DNA from: CAYYFX01 sp046330135 | GTDB lineage: Bacteria; ARS69 | NCBI GenBank assembly: GCA_046330135.1 | Contig: JAXLTI010000011.1 | Span: 1 to 64,000, forward strand | Reading direction: 5' to 3' | DNA length: 64,000 nt | In this document: positions 35,779 to 44,600 of the stretch, piece after piece | Layout: each line of letters opens with the position of its first letter | How positions within the stretch are numbered: position 1 is the stretch's first letter | The notes under the pieces: generated by a model | The model's input: the letters and a program-made list of their open reading frames with translations, nothing else | The model's database searches: none | Told to the model about the DNA's origin: nothing | Made by a program: the position numbers and the translations under genes

Positions 35779-36252
35779 ATGAAGGACGACGGAACCAAGC
35801 TCATCACCTCGAACCGGAAAGCCCGGCACGACTACGAGATCCTCGACTCGTTCGAGGCCGGGCTCGTGCTCAAGGGCACCGAGGTGAAGGCGCTCCGCGA
35901 CGGCAAGGCGAGCCTCGCGGAAGCGTACGCGCGCGTGGAGGACGACGAGGTTTGGCTCGTGGGCGCGCACATCCCGGAGTACGTTCACGGCAATCGCCAG
36001 AACCACGAGCCCACGCGGGCGCGGAAGCTCCTCCTCCATCGCGCGGAGATCGAGCGCCTCCGCGGCAAGGTGGAGGAGAAGGGACTCACGCTCGTCCCGC
36101 TCCGCCTCTATTGGAAGAACGGCCGCGCGAAGATCGAGATCGCGCTCGGCCGCGGCAAGAAGTCCTTCGACAAGCGCGACGACGTCGCGCGGCGGGAGGC
36201 GCAGCGCGAGATGGACCGGGCGCTGTCGCGGCGCAAGCGAGGGGAGAGATGA
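35779..36252 (+). CDS. smpB: tmRNA-binding protein SmpB
   Basis: A 157-aa protein that binds tmRNA and rescues stalled ribosomes. Family blocks include ITSNRKARHDYEILDSFEAG, LKGTEVKALRDG, YVHGNRQNHEP, RARKLLLHRAEI and the basic tail KSFDKRDDVARREAQREM. ATG 35779 is used; an extended -10 (TG-C-TATGCT, 35747-35755) lies upstream. Its RNA partner ssrA is at 51982 in the same window. The stop overlaps the amidase ATG (ATGA). Confidence 0.97.
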   Translation: MKDDGTKLITSNRKARHDYEILDSFEAGLVLKGTEVKALRDGKASLAEAYARVEDDEVWLVGAHIPEYVHGNRQNHEPTRARKLLLHRAEIERLRGKVEEKGLTLVPLRLYWKNGRAKIEIALGRGKKSFDKRDDVARREAQREMDRALSRRKRGER

Positions 36253-37805
36253 AGGGGCGGCTCGGTGCGCTCGGTCGACCCGGTCGATTGGATCGGCCGG
36301 GGCGGCTCGGTCGCCTCTCGGTCGCTCTCCTCGCGCCGGCGCTCGCCGCGCTCGCGCTCGCGGGAGGCGCGCTCGCGTCCAAGCCCGACGTGGAGAAGCT
36401 CCGCGGCACCGTCCGCACCACCGAGCGCCCCGAGCCGCACATGCTGGACGTGCTGCGCATCGACGGAGTGGACTACCTCGACCTCCAGGACGTGGCGCGC
36501 CTCTTCCGCGCCACGAAGTACTGGCGCGCGGAGCTCGGCAAGATGGTGCTGAAGGTGGACGGGAAGCGCGTGACGCTCACCGTGGGGAGTCCGTTCGTCT
36601 TCGTCGAGAGCCGCGGCACCAATCTGCTCGCGCCGGTCGCGTGGAACGACGGGCGGATCGTGGTGCCCGTGACCCTCGCCACGCGCGTGCTCGATCCCAT
36701 CGTGGCCGAGCGGGTGACGTGGTCGCGGGACACGCGCGAGCTTCGGCTCGTCCAGGGCGCGCCGAACATCCAGCGCCTCACGTGGGACCTGAAGGAGAAC
36801 GGCACGCTCGTGGGCATCGTGCTGGACGCGCCGCTGGATGGTCAGGTCACGCGTCCGGACACCTCGCGGGCGGTCGTGCGCGTGGCCGGGGGACGCCTGC
36901 CGGACGGCTTCGAGACGAAGGCCAAGGGCCTCGGGCTGGTGGACAGCGTGGAGGCGGTGGAGGAGCCGGACGCCACGCTCTTCACGTTCCACCTGTCGGC
37001 GTCCGCGGGGCCGGCCGATCTGGTCTCGCGCACCGGGCCGCCGCGGCTGGAGCTATCCGTGCGCCCGCCGGCCCCGAAGGAGGAGGACGTGCCCGCGCCG
37101 CAGCTCGAGACGCCGCCGGCCTTCGTGGAGCCGCGCGCGGTGCGCACGGTGGTGCTGGATCCGGGACACGGCGGCTCGGACAAGGGTGTGGTCGCGGAGA
37201 GCGGCCTCTGCGAGAAGGACGTCGCGCTCGCGGTCGCGAAGCGGGCGAAAGACCTCCTCGAGGCGACCGGTCTCGACGTCCGCCTCACGCGCGAAGACGA
37301 TCGCTTCCTCTCGAGCGAGGCGCGCGCGCGCGTCGCGAACGCCGGCAAGGCCGATCTGTTCGTCTCCGTGCACGCGAACGGATGGTTCGATCCCGAGCTC
37401 TCGGGCTTCACGGTGGAAGTCTCGAAGCCGCCGCCCGAGGCGGGCGTCGCGCCGGACGTCATTCGTCCCTGGGGCGGGCGCGACGCCTCCGCCGCGCGCG
37501 ACAGCGAGCTGCTCGCGGAGATCCTCTCGCGCAAGCTCACGGAGGTGGCGAAGCGCCCCGGACGCGGCGTGCGGAGCGCGGACTGGGCGCCGCTGGCCGG
37601 CGCCACGATGGCGGCGGTGATCGTGGAGGTGGGCTTCCTCACGAACGACGGCGAGGCGAAGAAGCTGGGCGATGCGGAATACCAGGCGCACCTCGCGAAG
37701 GCGCTCGCCGACGCGGTGCGCGAGTACCGCGACGTGCTCGCGCGCGGCGGCGACGCTCCCGGGAGCGTGGGCGCGAGCGCGCCGAACGGAGGCGGGACGC
37801 CGTGA
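36249..37805 (+). CDS. N-acetylmuramoyl-L-alanine amidase (AmiC type)
   Basis: A 518-aa exported cell-wall hydrolase. The signal peptide is followed by a copper-amine-oxidase-N/AMIN-like N-terminal region (about 45-280) and an Amidase_3 catalytic domain (about 300-500). Zinc motifs are VVLDPGHGGSDKG (His), LCEKDVALA (Glu), SVHANGW (His) and VIVEVGFLTND (catalytic Glu). It cleaves the peptide stem from MurNAc in peptidoglycan, needed for cell separation or recycling. Translationally coupled to smpB upstream and the GerMN gene downstream. Confidence 0.93.
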   Translation: MKGRLGALGRPGRLDRPGRLGRLSVALLAPALAALALAGGALASKPDVEKLRGTVRTTERPEPHMLDVLRIDGVDYLDLQDVARLFRATKYWRAELGKMVLKVDGKRVTLTVGSPFVFVESRGTNLLAPVAWNDGRIVVPVTLATRVLDPIVAERVTWSRDTRELRLVQGAPNIQRLTWDLKENGTLVGIVLDAPLDGQVTRPDTSRAVVRVAGGRLPDGFETKAKGLGLVDSVEAVEEPDATLFTFHLSASAGPADLVSRTGPPRLELSVRPPAPKEEDVPAPQLETPPAFVEPRAVRTVVLDPGHGGSDKGVVAESGLCEKDVALAVAKRAKDLLEATGLDVRLTREDDRFLSSEARARVANAGKADLFVSVHANGWFDPELSGFTVEVSKPPPEAGVAPDVIRPWGGRDASAARDSELLAEILSRKLTEVAKRPGRGVRSADWAPLAGATMAAVIVEVGFLTNDGEAKKLGDAEYQAHLAKALADAVREYRDVLARGGDAPGSVGASAPNGGGTP

Positions 37806-38341
37806 AGAAGCCGTGGGTGGTGGGCGTCTCGGTCGCGGTGGCATTGGCCCTCTTCGCCTGGGGGCTCGACGTGGCCCTGAAGCGAGAGGCGGGCGACGTG
37901 GGCAAGCCGCCCGTGGAGGACGGCGAGGGGGGAACGCGCTCGGTGGAGCTCACGTTCCCGGGCGCGAGCGGCGGGCTCGCCGTGGAGACGCGGGAGATCG
38001 CCGGCGGCGATCATCTGGAAGACGACGTGCGCCGCGTCGTGGAGGAGCTGATCGCGGGTCCGAGCACGGGCGTGCGCGCCCTTCCCGCGGCTACACGGCT
38101 CCTCGACGTGTTCTTCGACGGCGAAGGCGAGCTCACCCTGAACTTCTCCGACGATCTGCGCACGGATCATCCCGGCGGCTCCGCGGCCGAGATGGCCACG
38201 CTGCACTGCCTCATCGCCACGATCGCGGCGAACTTCCCCGCGGTCGACCGCGTCCGCGTGCTCGTGGACGGCGAGACGGTCTCGACGCTCGCGGGGCACG
38301 CGGATCTGAGCGAACCGTTGAAGGTAGAGGACTACCGCTGA
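37802..38341 (+). CDS. GerMN-domain membrane-anchored protein
   Basis: A 179-aa protein with an N-terminal signal anchor (WVVGVSVAVALALFAWGLDV) and one GerMN domain (about 45-175): VVEELIAGPS, LLDVFFDGEGELTLNFSDDL, LIATIAANFPAVDRVRVLVDG. GerMN domains occur in GerM/LpqB-like envelope proteins, often next to amidases, consistent with peptidoglycan work. GTG 37802 overlaps the amidase stop. Its 3' end is partly duplicated just downstream (26-bp imperfect tandem at 38324-38375), and the second copy supplies the rph ribosome site. Confidence 0.85.
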   Translation: MKKPWVVGVSVAVALALFAWGLDVALKREAGDVGKPPVEDGEGGTRSVELTFPGASGGLAVETREIAGGDHLEDDVRRVVEELIAGPSTGVRALPAATRLLDVFFDGEGELTLNFSDDLRTDHPGGSAAEMATLHCLIATIAANFPAVDRVRVLVDGETVSTLAGHADLSEPLKVEDYR

Positions 38342-38375
38342 CCCCGAGAGTGGAGGACGACCGCTGATGCCGAGA
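38324..38375. repeat. Imperfect 26-bp tandem duplication at the GerMN/rph junction
   Basis: Units at 38324-38349 and 38350-38375 match at 22 of 26 positions. The first contains the GerMN stop; the second contains GGAGG and the rph ATG. Confidence 0.6.
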
Positions 38376-39086
38376 CCGGACGGACGAGCCGCGGACGCCT
38401 TGCGTCCCGTCACGCTCGAGATCGACGTCGCCAAGCACGCCGAAGGCTCCTGCTTCGTGACGATGGGGGAGACGAAGGTGATGTGCACGGCGTCCGTGGA
38501 GGACGGCGTGCCCGCGTTCCAGCGGGGGCAGGGCCAGGGCTGGGTGACGGCGGAGTACGGCATGCTCCCGCGCAGCACGACAACGCGCTCGCGGCGCAGC
38601 CTCACCGGCGGGCGGATGCTGGAGATCCAGCGCCTGATCGGGCGCTCGCTCCGCGCCGTGATGGAGCTCGGCATGCTCGGCGAGCGCACCATCACGCTCG
38701 ATTGCGACGTGATCCAGGCGGACGGCGGCACGCGGACGGCGTCCATCACCGGCGCGTGCGTGGCGCTCTTCGAGGCGCTGGACTGGATGCGCACCACGGA
38801 TCGCATCACGAAGTGGCCGCTCAAGGAGCTGGTGGCCGCGGTGTCGGTGGGCATCGTGGACGGGGAGGCGCGGCTGGACCTTCCGTACGAAGAGGACTCG
38901 GCCGCCGATGTGGACATGAATGTCGTCATGACGGCGGGTGGGAGCTTCGTGGAGATCCAGGGCACCGCGGAGTCCGCGCCCTTTGGCGACGACGCGCTGG
39001 CGCAGATGCTGCGCTTGGCGCGGAAGGGCGTGGTAGCGCTGGTGGCGGAGCAGCGCGCCGTCTTGGGCTTGCCGCTGGATGCGTGA
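38367..39086 (+). CDS. rph: Ribonuclease PH
   Basis: A 239-aa phosphorolytic 3'-5' exoribonuclease that trims tRNA precursors. MPRPDGRAADALRPV, FVTMGETKVMCTASVE, GWVTAEYGMLPRST, RSLRAVMELGMLGERT, CDVIQADGGTRTASITG and DLPYEEDSAADVDMNVVMT are the family blocks. Full length. ATG 38367 follows GGAGG. It overlaps rdgB by 8 nt, a common bacterial pairing. Confidence 0.97.
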   Translation: MPRPDGRAADALRPVTLEIDVAKHAEGSCFVTMGETKVMCTASVEDGVPAFQRGQGQGWVTAEYGMLPRSTTTRSRRSLTGGRMLEIQRLIGRSLRAVMELGMLGERTITLDCDVIQADGGTRTASITGACVALFEALDWMRTTDRITKWPLKELVAAVSVGIVDGEARLDLPYEEDSAADVDMNVVMTAGGSFVEIQGTAESAPFGDDALAQMLRLARKGVVALVAEQRAVLGLPLDA

Positions 39087-39708
39087 GGTCCGCGTGCTCC
39101 TCGCGACGTCGAACGCGGGGAAGGTCGCCGAGTTCGAAGGTGCGTTGCCCGGCGTGACGCTCGTGAGCTTGCGGGATCTGCCGGGGGTGACGCTCCCGCC
39201 GGAGACCGGTGCCAGCTTCGAAGAGAATGCGCGGATCAAGGCGCGAGCGGCGGCGGTCGCCTCAGGTCTGCCGGCGCTCGCGGATGATTCGGGCCTTTGC
39301 GTGGACGCCTTGGACGGGGCGCCCGGCTTGCATTCGGCGCGCTACGCGGGGGAGGAGGCCGACCCCGCGGCGAATCGGAAGCGGCTCCTCACGGCGCTGC
39401 GGCACGTGCCCGCGGACCGCCGGACGGCGCGCTTCGTCTGCGTGCTTTGCCTCGCGATGCCGGACGGCCGCGAGGACGTGGTGCGCGGCGAGTGCGAGGG
39501 GCACGTGATCGACGTCGAGCGCGGGACGGGCGGCTTCGGCTACGACGCTTTGTTCGTGCCGGAAGGCGAGTCAAGGACCTTCGCCGAGATGTCGACGGAG
39601 GAGAAGGATCCCGTGTCGCATCGAGGGCGCGCGATCCGCTTGGCGCGGGAGAAACTCGCACCGTGGCTCGAGCGCGGCGTCGGCGCACGGGGAGCGGGCG
39701 CACGGTGA
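39079..39708 (+). CDS. rdgB: XTP/dITP diphosphatase (RdgB/HAM1)
   Basis: A 209-aa house-cleaning pyrophosphatase that removes non-canonical purine triphosphates. LLATSNAGKVAEF, GASFEENARIKARAAA, ALADDSGLCVDALDGAPG, HSARYAG, GTGGFGYDALFVPEG, TFAEMSTEEKDPVSHRGRA are all present. It follows rph with an 8-nt overlap. The C-terminus has a short Gly/Ala/Arg tail. Confidence 0.97.
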   Translation: MREVRVLLATSNAGKVAEFEGALPGVTLVSLRDLPGVTLPPETGASFEENARIKARAAAVASGLPALADDSGLCVDALDGAPGLHSARYAGEEADPAANRKRLLTALRHVPADRRTARFVCVLCLAMPDGREDVVRGECEGHVIDVERGTGGFGYDALFVPEGESRTFAEMSTEEKDPVSHRGRAIRLAREKLAPWLERGVGARGAGAR

Positions 39709-39771
39709 GCTGGCGCATGGCGACGCGGCGCACGCTATCCTCCCCGACAGCGTCGAGAGTAGACCCTGCGA

Positions 39772-39960
39772 ATGAAACGTCATGGCGTGACGGTGCGCGT
39801 CATTCGCCCCGGCGAGGCCGTGCCTCCCGAGGAACCGTGGCCCGGGTCGGCGGCGGATCGCTGGCGGGAGTCTGGCTCCTGACGAGGATCTGTCACGCCT
39901 GGATGTCCAAGGACCCGGGGGAACTCCGACTTCAACGAAACGCGTCAGAGTGCTTCGCCG
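39772..39960 (+). pseudogene. Possible frameshifted small gene
   Basis: ATG 39772 opens a 36-codon frame ending at TGA 39880-39882: MKRHGVTVRVIRPGEAVPPE then EPWPGSAADRWRESGS. Adding one G near 39871 would continue it as DRWREVWLLTRICHAWMSKD...ELRLQRN, a pattern I associate with small proteins having an LT..AW..RLQR core. The break could be real decay or a sequence error. The rest of 39709-40062 holds only the tRNA promoter. Confidence 0.35.
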
Positions 39961-39999
39961 AGGGCAATGACGCTGGCCCGCTGTTCAAGGCCCCCCGGC

Positions 40000-40028
40000 T
40001 TGACACCCCCCCGTCGCGTCCGTACCCT
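40000..40028 (+). promoter_or_regulatory. Promoter of the tRNA cluster
   Basis: TTGACA (40000-40005), a 17-bp spacer and TACCCT (40023-40028); start near 40035, ahead of tRNA-Pro. Confidence 0.65.
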
Positions 40029-40062
40029 CTCCGGGATTCGGCTTCGAAGATCGGTGTCGAGG

Positions 40063-40139
<77 letters not shown>

Positions 40140-40172
40140 TCCCGGAAGGGCCTCGCCCCGCGCGCGAGATCC

Positions 40173-40250
40173 GCGCCCGTAGCTCAGCCAGGATAGAGCG
40201 ACGGCCTTCTAAGCCGTGGGTCGCAGGTTCGAGTCCTGCCGGGCGCGCCA
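40173..40250 (+). tRNA. tRNA-Arg (TCT)
   Basis: Acceptor GCGCCCG pairs with CGGGCGC; anticodon TCT at 40208-40210; CCA encoded. Confidence 0.97.
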
Positions 40251-40284
40251 GTCGTGAGAAACGGGCCCGCCCGGCTCGAATCGT

Positions 40285-40361
40285 GGTGGGTGTAGCTCAG
40301 TCGGTAGAGCACCTGACTGTGGATCAGGGTGCCGTGGGTTCAAGTCCCATCACCCACCCCA
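40285..40361 (+). tRNA. tRNA-His (GTG), integration target of the island
   Basis: The extra G(-1) at 40285 faces C73. Acceptor GTGGGTG pairs with CACCCAC, the anticodon is GTG (40319-40321) and CCA is encoded. Its last 45 nt, from the anticodon loop onward, are duplicated at 50568-50612. Confidence 0.97.
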
Positions 40362-40363
40362 AC
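40317..40363. repeat. attL: 47-bp direct repeat in tRNA-His
   Basis: Bases 40317-40363, from CTGTGGATCAGGG to CCCCAAC, are identical to 50568-50614. The core starts in the anticodon loop, the usual crossover place for tyrosine integrases. A small inverted repeat CCTGC/GCAGG (40381-40397) lies just inside. Confidence 0.93.
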
Positions 40364-40510
40364 TTCGACCGTCCGCATCTCCTGCGATCATAGCAGGTTC
40401 CGATGACGGGCAGGGGCCACCTGGCGGCCCCCACCGCCCTACGCGATCGTTCAAGAGCGGTCGCAAGGGCGGCGCGGCCCAGCGCACTCTCTTCGGGAGG
40501 GAACCGCAGC

Positions 40511-41341
40511 ATGTCAAAGACCGCCGCGGTGATGATCGGGCGACGCCGCTTCAATGCGACGCTGAAGGCGTGGTCTGAGCGCGTTGGGGTAGTGTTCGGC
40601 GATCCGCACACTGGATTGGGTCTCTACCAGGTTGACCTCAAGGACCTCGCAGACGCGATGTGGGAGAGCCTCACCGACAAGCACGCTAGCGTCGACGCAC
40701 TCTTTCTCGATTTTCTCACCCCATACCACATTTCCGCCTTCCGGGGTCAGTACCAGAGCGTCGAGAGCCTCGAACGCGGAGAATTGGGCCGCGGGGGCGA
40801 CGGCATACCGGAGCGCCACCCAGACGCGGCGCTTGCACTCCTGAGTCCCCGAGCGCAGGCGTGGCTCAAGAAGAACGGCTGGCCGGAGCGAGCCCGTGAG
40901 ATCTATGCGGAGTGGCAACAGTGGAGCGAGGAACAGCGGGCGCAGCGGCGAGCCGGCAAGACAGTCGGCCGCGGCGGTCGGCCGATCACGGGAAAGCACG
41001 AGATCGGACGGGGACGCCGCCGCGCGATCTACAAGAGGGACCAATATGAGTGCGTGTACTGCGGCGTGCGGGTAATTCCAGACTACGAGGCCTCAGGCGA
41101 GGACGTGCACGATGTCGCGTCCGTTGACCACGTCGTGCCTGGTGCGAAGGACGAAGCCAACCTCGTGACGGCGTGCCGGAGCTGCAATTCCGCAAAGAGC
41201 AATCGGACCCCCGAGCAGGCGCACATGTACCCTCGGTATGGGCGCTTCCGCGCCGCGCCTCTCGCGGAAACGACACTTTCCATGGCCGAACCCGTAGGAG
41301 GTTCCGACGGCAACGCTGTCCAGGACCCAAAGGGCAACTGA
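40511..41341 (+). CDS. HNH endonuclease
   Basis: A 276-aa protein, the only large plus-strand gene of the island. A C-terminal HNH domain (about 165-235) shows RRAIYKRDQYECVYCG, VASVDHVVPGAKDEANLVTACRSCNSAKSNRTPE: two CxxC-type pairs for structural zinc and the catalytic His/Asn residues. The N-terminal 150 residues are not recognised. HNH proteins beside terminase genes often assist DNA packaging; a homing or defence nuclease is the alternative. ATG 40511 has GGAGGG upstream. Confidence 0.85.
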   Translation: MSKTAAVMIGRRRFNATLKAWSERVGVVFGDPHTGLGLYQVDLKDLADAMWESLTDKHASVDALFLDFLTPYHISAFRGQYQSVESLERGELGRGGDGIPERHPDAALALLSPRAQAWLKKNGWPERAREIYAEWQQWSEEQRAQRRAGKTVGRGGRPITGKHEIGRGRRRAIYKRDQYECVYCGVRVIPDYEASGEDVHDVASVDHVVPGAKDEANLVTACRSCNSAKSNRTPEQAHMYPRYGRFRAAPLAETTLSMAEPVGGSDGNAVQDPKGN

Positions 41342-41343
41342 GG

Positions 41344-41889
41344 TCACTTTGCCTTCTTCTTTCGCGCTTGCTTCGCGAGCTGTCTCAAGTAAGGACTCGT
41401 GCCCTTTCCCATGTGCCCACAAGCGGTACGTGCGAACACGCCGCGCGCTTTCGCCAACATCGCGTGGTCGTCGAGCACATCTGAAGAGAAATAGACACTG
41501 AGACTCTCCCGAGGTTCAAGCCGTCGCGGGAGTCTGCCTCGATCTTCCATGATCGGGTTCACCAAGAACGCGGCCGAGGCGTCTTTCGTCCCCTTGAGTA
41601 GAATCCCTGCGCCGCTGATCGTGACCGGGAATGTGCTGCGATTCACGATGTCGATGCAGAGGGTCTCGTTACCGCCAAAGAATGAACCGCCCACGGAGAA
41701 GGCGTACTTGGGAGTCACCTTCAGCTTTACCCGATCCTGGTTGAAGGCGCGCCACGTGTTCATCACACCGAGGAACGCGCCAACCGCAGCGATGGCCAGC
41801 GTGATGATGTCGAGCGCTGTCACGCTGGGCGGGCTTGTCGCCTGCGTTGGCACCAGCACCAGCGGCTGTACATCGTCGATCCTTAGCAA
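41344..41889 (-). CDS. Single-pass membrane protein, unknown
   Basis: A 181-aa protein with one N-terminal transmembrane helix (about 24-46, ALDIITLAIAAVGAFLGVM) and a soluble, beta-rich C-terminal domain (LCIDIVNRSTFPVTISGAGILL) ending in a basic tail. Not recognised. TTG 41889 follows GGAGG at good spacing. It abuts the convergent HNH gene with a 2-bp gap. A role in host-envelope interaction or superinfection exclusion is possible but speculative. Confidence 0.6.
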   Translation of the reverse strand: MLRIDDVQPLVLVPTQATSPPSVTALDIITLAIAAVGAFLGVMNTWRAFNQDRVKLKVTPKYAFSVGGSFFGGNETLCIDIVNRSTFPVTISGAGILLKGTKDASAAFLVNPIMEDRGRLPRRLEPRESLSVYFSSDVLDDHAMLAKARGVFARTACGHMGKGTSPYLRQLAKQARKKKAK

Positions 41890-41962
41890 GGAGGCATCCT
41901 CCGGAGAGGCCTAGGACCCCGCGCAACTATGAAGGCGAGATTTAGTCCAGCGCCGCCTTCCG

Positions 41963-42448
41963 TCAACCCTCAGTCGCTCCATCGCGGTAGCCATCGTCCC
42001 GTCCCGCGAGGTACGCCGCTTCGATCCGCGCCCGCTCGACCGAACCGGTCCTGTCGAGCGAGCTGGCCCTCCGCTCGAGCGCCGCGTCCCAGTCCTTGAG
42101 TTCCTCCAGCGTCTGCCGCGACAGCTTCATCGCCCGGTCGTCGACGATCCACCGCAGGTAGGCGTTGCGCTGCGCGTCGTCGACGCCCGGCGGCCAGCCC
42201 TCGGGGCAAGCGACGCGCTCCGCCTCGAGCCGGCACTTGTCCGGGCGGCGCTCCCACCAGCAGACCTCTCGCGCGACTTCGACGATGCCCGGCGACTTCG
42301 AAAGCTGCGCGCGGTGCGCGGCGATCTCGCCGAGCGTCCGAGCCTGAGCGCAGCGCAGCACGAGGAGGTCCGAGGGCGGCTCGTCGGGCGCGGCGATGGG
42401 CGGCGCGTCCGCGGCGCGCGCCTTCTTGAACAACTCAAGGAAGTTCAC
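41963..42448 (-). CDS. Island protein of unknown function (161 aa)
   Basis: A charged, mainly helical 161-aa protein with a helix-rich C-terminus (WIVDDRAMKLSRQTLEELKDWDAALERR). Two Cys-containing segments (REVCWWERRPDKCRLE) might bind metal. GTG 42448 overlaps the upstream stop by 4 nt, so it is the last gene of the terminase operon. No family recognised. Confidence 0.65.
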   Translation of the reverse strand: MNFLELFKKARAADAPPIAAPDEPPSDLLVLRCAQARTLGEIAAHRAQLSKSPGIVEVAREVCWWERRPDKCRLEAERVACPEGWPPGVDDAQRNAYLRWIVDDRAMKLSRQTLEELKDWDAALERRASSLDRTGSVERARIEAAYLAGRDDGYRDGATEG

Positions 42449-43212
42449 GCCGCCGCTCCCTTCCCCTCGGCAAGCGCCTTCGCCGTCGTGCTGGCGCGTG
42501 CCGCCGCGGAATCGCGCAGGCTCGCCATGACCTCGGTGTAGCGGGCCACGAGCGTCGAGCCGCCGAACGCGACGCGCTCAATGACCTTTTCCACGCTCCG
42601 AAGCTGCTGGTACTCGTCGGGCGCCCACGCGGACGCGGCGCGCTCGCGGAGGACCTCGAGCTGCTCGGCCGTGAGTCCGGAGAGGTACGCGGGCCCGCCG
42701 TGGATGACGGCCGCGACGGTGGCGCGGTCCTTCGACTCGATCGCCGCGTCGACGAAGCGTACGCGCTCCGACGCCTTGAGCGCCTTGACGTAGCCGCGGA
42801 CCTCCGCGCCCTGCGCGATGCCGACGGGCGTCTTGTGCTCGGGCAGCGAGAGCGCTTCGTTCACGCGTGCGGCGAGCGCGTCCCGAACGCGCGCCAGTTC
42901 CGCGGAGCGGCGGTCGATCGCGGACGTGGCGCGGGCGAGCGCCGCGTCGGCGGACTTCACGAACGCGTCGTTCCGCTCGCGCACCGGGAGGACGCGGCCG
43001 TTGCGCCGCTCGCGCCTCGTGCTGGTAGCTTCGAGTGCGCGCGTCGCGTCGTTCAGCGCCCCGATGGTCTCGTACGCCGTCGTGAGCGCTTCGCGCGCGG
43101 CGGCGATCGCCTGCTTGCCGAGCGGCCGGTCGTCGCGCTCGAGCACGGGCGCGTCGCCGGCGAGCGCCTCGGGATGCAGGGAGGGGCTGATGTCGGTTCG
43201 AATCGGGATCAC
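42445..43212 (-). CDS. Island protein of unknown function (255 aa)
   Basis: A 255-aa helical protein with Arg/Ala-rich coiled-coil stretches (about 80-130), directly downstream of terL. It is too short and lacks motifs for a portal protein. Scaffold-, head-completion- or capsid-remodelling-like roles are possible from position only. GTG 43212 has an excellent AAGGAGG upstream; a longer frame in the same register overlaps terL and is rejected. Confidence 0.65.
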   Translation of the reverse strand: MIPIRTDISPSLHPEALAGDAPVLERDDRPLGKQAIAAAREALTTAYETIGALNDATRALEATSTRRERRNGRVLPVRERNDAFVKSADAALARATSAIDRRSAELARVRDALAARVNEALSLPEHKTPVGIAQGAEVRGYVKALKASERVRFVDAAIESKDRATVAAVIHGGPAYLSGLTAEQLEVLRERAASAWAPDEYQQLRSVEKVIERVAFGGSTLVARYTEVMASLRDSAAARASTTAKALAEGKGAAA

Positions 43213-43235
43213 GTCTTGCCTCCTTGGTTGGTGGG

Positions 43236-44600
43236 TCAGTACATGCCGACCGCGCGGCCGTTGGAGAACGCGCGGTTCGAATGGGCGTACATGCAGGCGT
43301 AGCGCGCCGCGTCGGCGCCGTGGTCGCAGCCGGAGGTGTCGCAGTCCTCCGGCCGGTGAGGGTCGCGAGAGATGAAGGGCACGGTCGACCAGAAGTAGCG
43401 GCACCTCGCGGTCGCGTAGAGGCCGGGTCGGCCGTTCTTCTCCTTCGCGTTGTGGAGCAGCTCGCGCATCTTCGCCCAGCCGGCGACGCGCTCCTTACGC
43501 GGCCGCACGAGCGCGAGCCCGTGCTCGCGGAGGATGCTCAAAAGGGTGTCGGTGAGGCCGGCCGCGTCGTCGCAGCAGCCCCTCGGGTGCACGCCCCATG
43601 CCGCGCATCGCTCCTTCACGGCCTCCGCGATCTTCGACGGCGGCCAGTGCAGGCCGACGCTCGGGTCGTCGTGGCTCGCGCTCGCGACCTCGTCGAGCAG
43701 GACGAGCGAGTCCTTCGCGAACCCGCCGACGTCGCCGGGCGCGCGGAGCACGACGTAGAAGACGCTCGGCGCCGCGCTGCCGTAGTCGCCGGCGACGAAC
43801 GGCGCCCACCCACGGTCGACCGCGTGCGGCCACGCGGCGGGCAGCATGTGCACGCGCTCGTCGAGGCAGTCCGCGAAGAACGCTCCGGCGCGGACGTTCC
43901 AGTCGCCCTTCTCCCACGCGCGCAGCAGCTCGGCGTCGTTCCCGCACGCCGCCGCGAGCTGGCGCAGGTACGCCTCGCGGTCGACGTGCGCGTTGTCGTC
44001 GAGCGTGGACGGCGCGTAGATCCACGTCTCCCCGTCCACGTCGAAGGGCTCGAACGCGGGCGCGCGCGACACGTAGAGGCGGTGGAGGACCGTGTGGAGC
44101 GGACCGCCCGGGTTCGCGGAGACGATCGTCGGAGTGGGTTGGCCGTCCGGGGCGCGGAGGTTCGACTTGACCATCATCGCGCGCCGGAACTGCGCGGGGT
44201 TCAACGTGCCGGCGTCGTCGATCACCAGCATGGAGAACGTTCGGCCCTGGTACTTCGCGTACGCCGCCGGGTTCGACATCTCGCCGAGTTCGACGGTCGC
44301 GCCCGAGGGGAGCCGGAAGATTCGCTCCGCGCGGTTGTAGCGCGTGCCGGGGTAGATGCTCGACAACGTCCGCTCGAGTTCGTCGCCCATCTCGGTCGTC
44401 GCCTTGAACGTCGTGCGGATGACGAGCACGCGCGCGCGGGCTTGGTACTGCTCCACGTGGCGGAGGATGAGGAGCTGCTCGGCCGTCGTCTTGCCGCCGC
44501 CGCGCCCGCCGCCCAGGAACTTGTTGACGGTCTCGCCGCTCGCGCCGCGCTCGGGCAGCGAGAGGACGACGTGCTGCCAGGGGGTCGGCGAGGGGATCAC
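43236..44600 (-). CDS. terL: Terminase large subunit
   Basis: A 454-aa DNA-packaging motor. The ATPase domain has Walker A GGGRGGGKTT (30-39), Walker B FSMLVIDDAG, and a coupling SANPGG motif. The RNase-H-like nuclease domain has acidic residues in VAGDYG, CCDDAAG and DHGADAARYA. It forms with TerS the enzyme that cuts and pumps DNA into a procapsid. GTG 44600 overlaps the terS stop. Without portal or capsid genes here it must act on a helper's procapsid or be a relic. Confidence 0.92.
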   Translation of the reverse strand: MIPSPTPWQHVVLSLPERGASGETVNKFLGGGRGGGKTTAEQLLILRHVEQYQARARVLVIRTTFKATTEMGDELERTLSSIYPGTRYNRAERIFRLPSGATVELGEMSNPAAYAKYQGRTFSMLVIDDAGTLNPAQFRRAMMVKSNLRAPDGQPTPTIVSANPGGPLHTVLHRLYVSRAPAFEPFDVDGETWIYAPSTLDDNAHVDREAYLRQLAAACGNDAELLRAWEKGDWNVRAGAFFADCLDERVHMLPAAWPHAVDRGWAPFVAGDYGSAAPSVFYVVLRAPGDVGGFAKDSLVLLDEVASASHDDPSVGLHWPPSKIAEAVKERCAAWGVHPRGCCDDAAGLTDTLLSILREHGLALVRPRKERVAGWAKMRELLHNAKEKNGRPGLYATARCRYFWSTVPFISRDPHRPEDCDTSGCDHGADAARYACMYAHSNRAFSNGRAVGMY

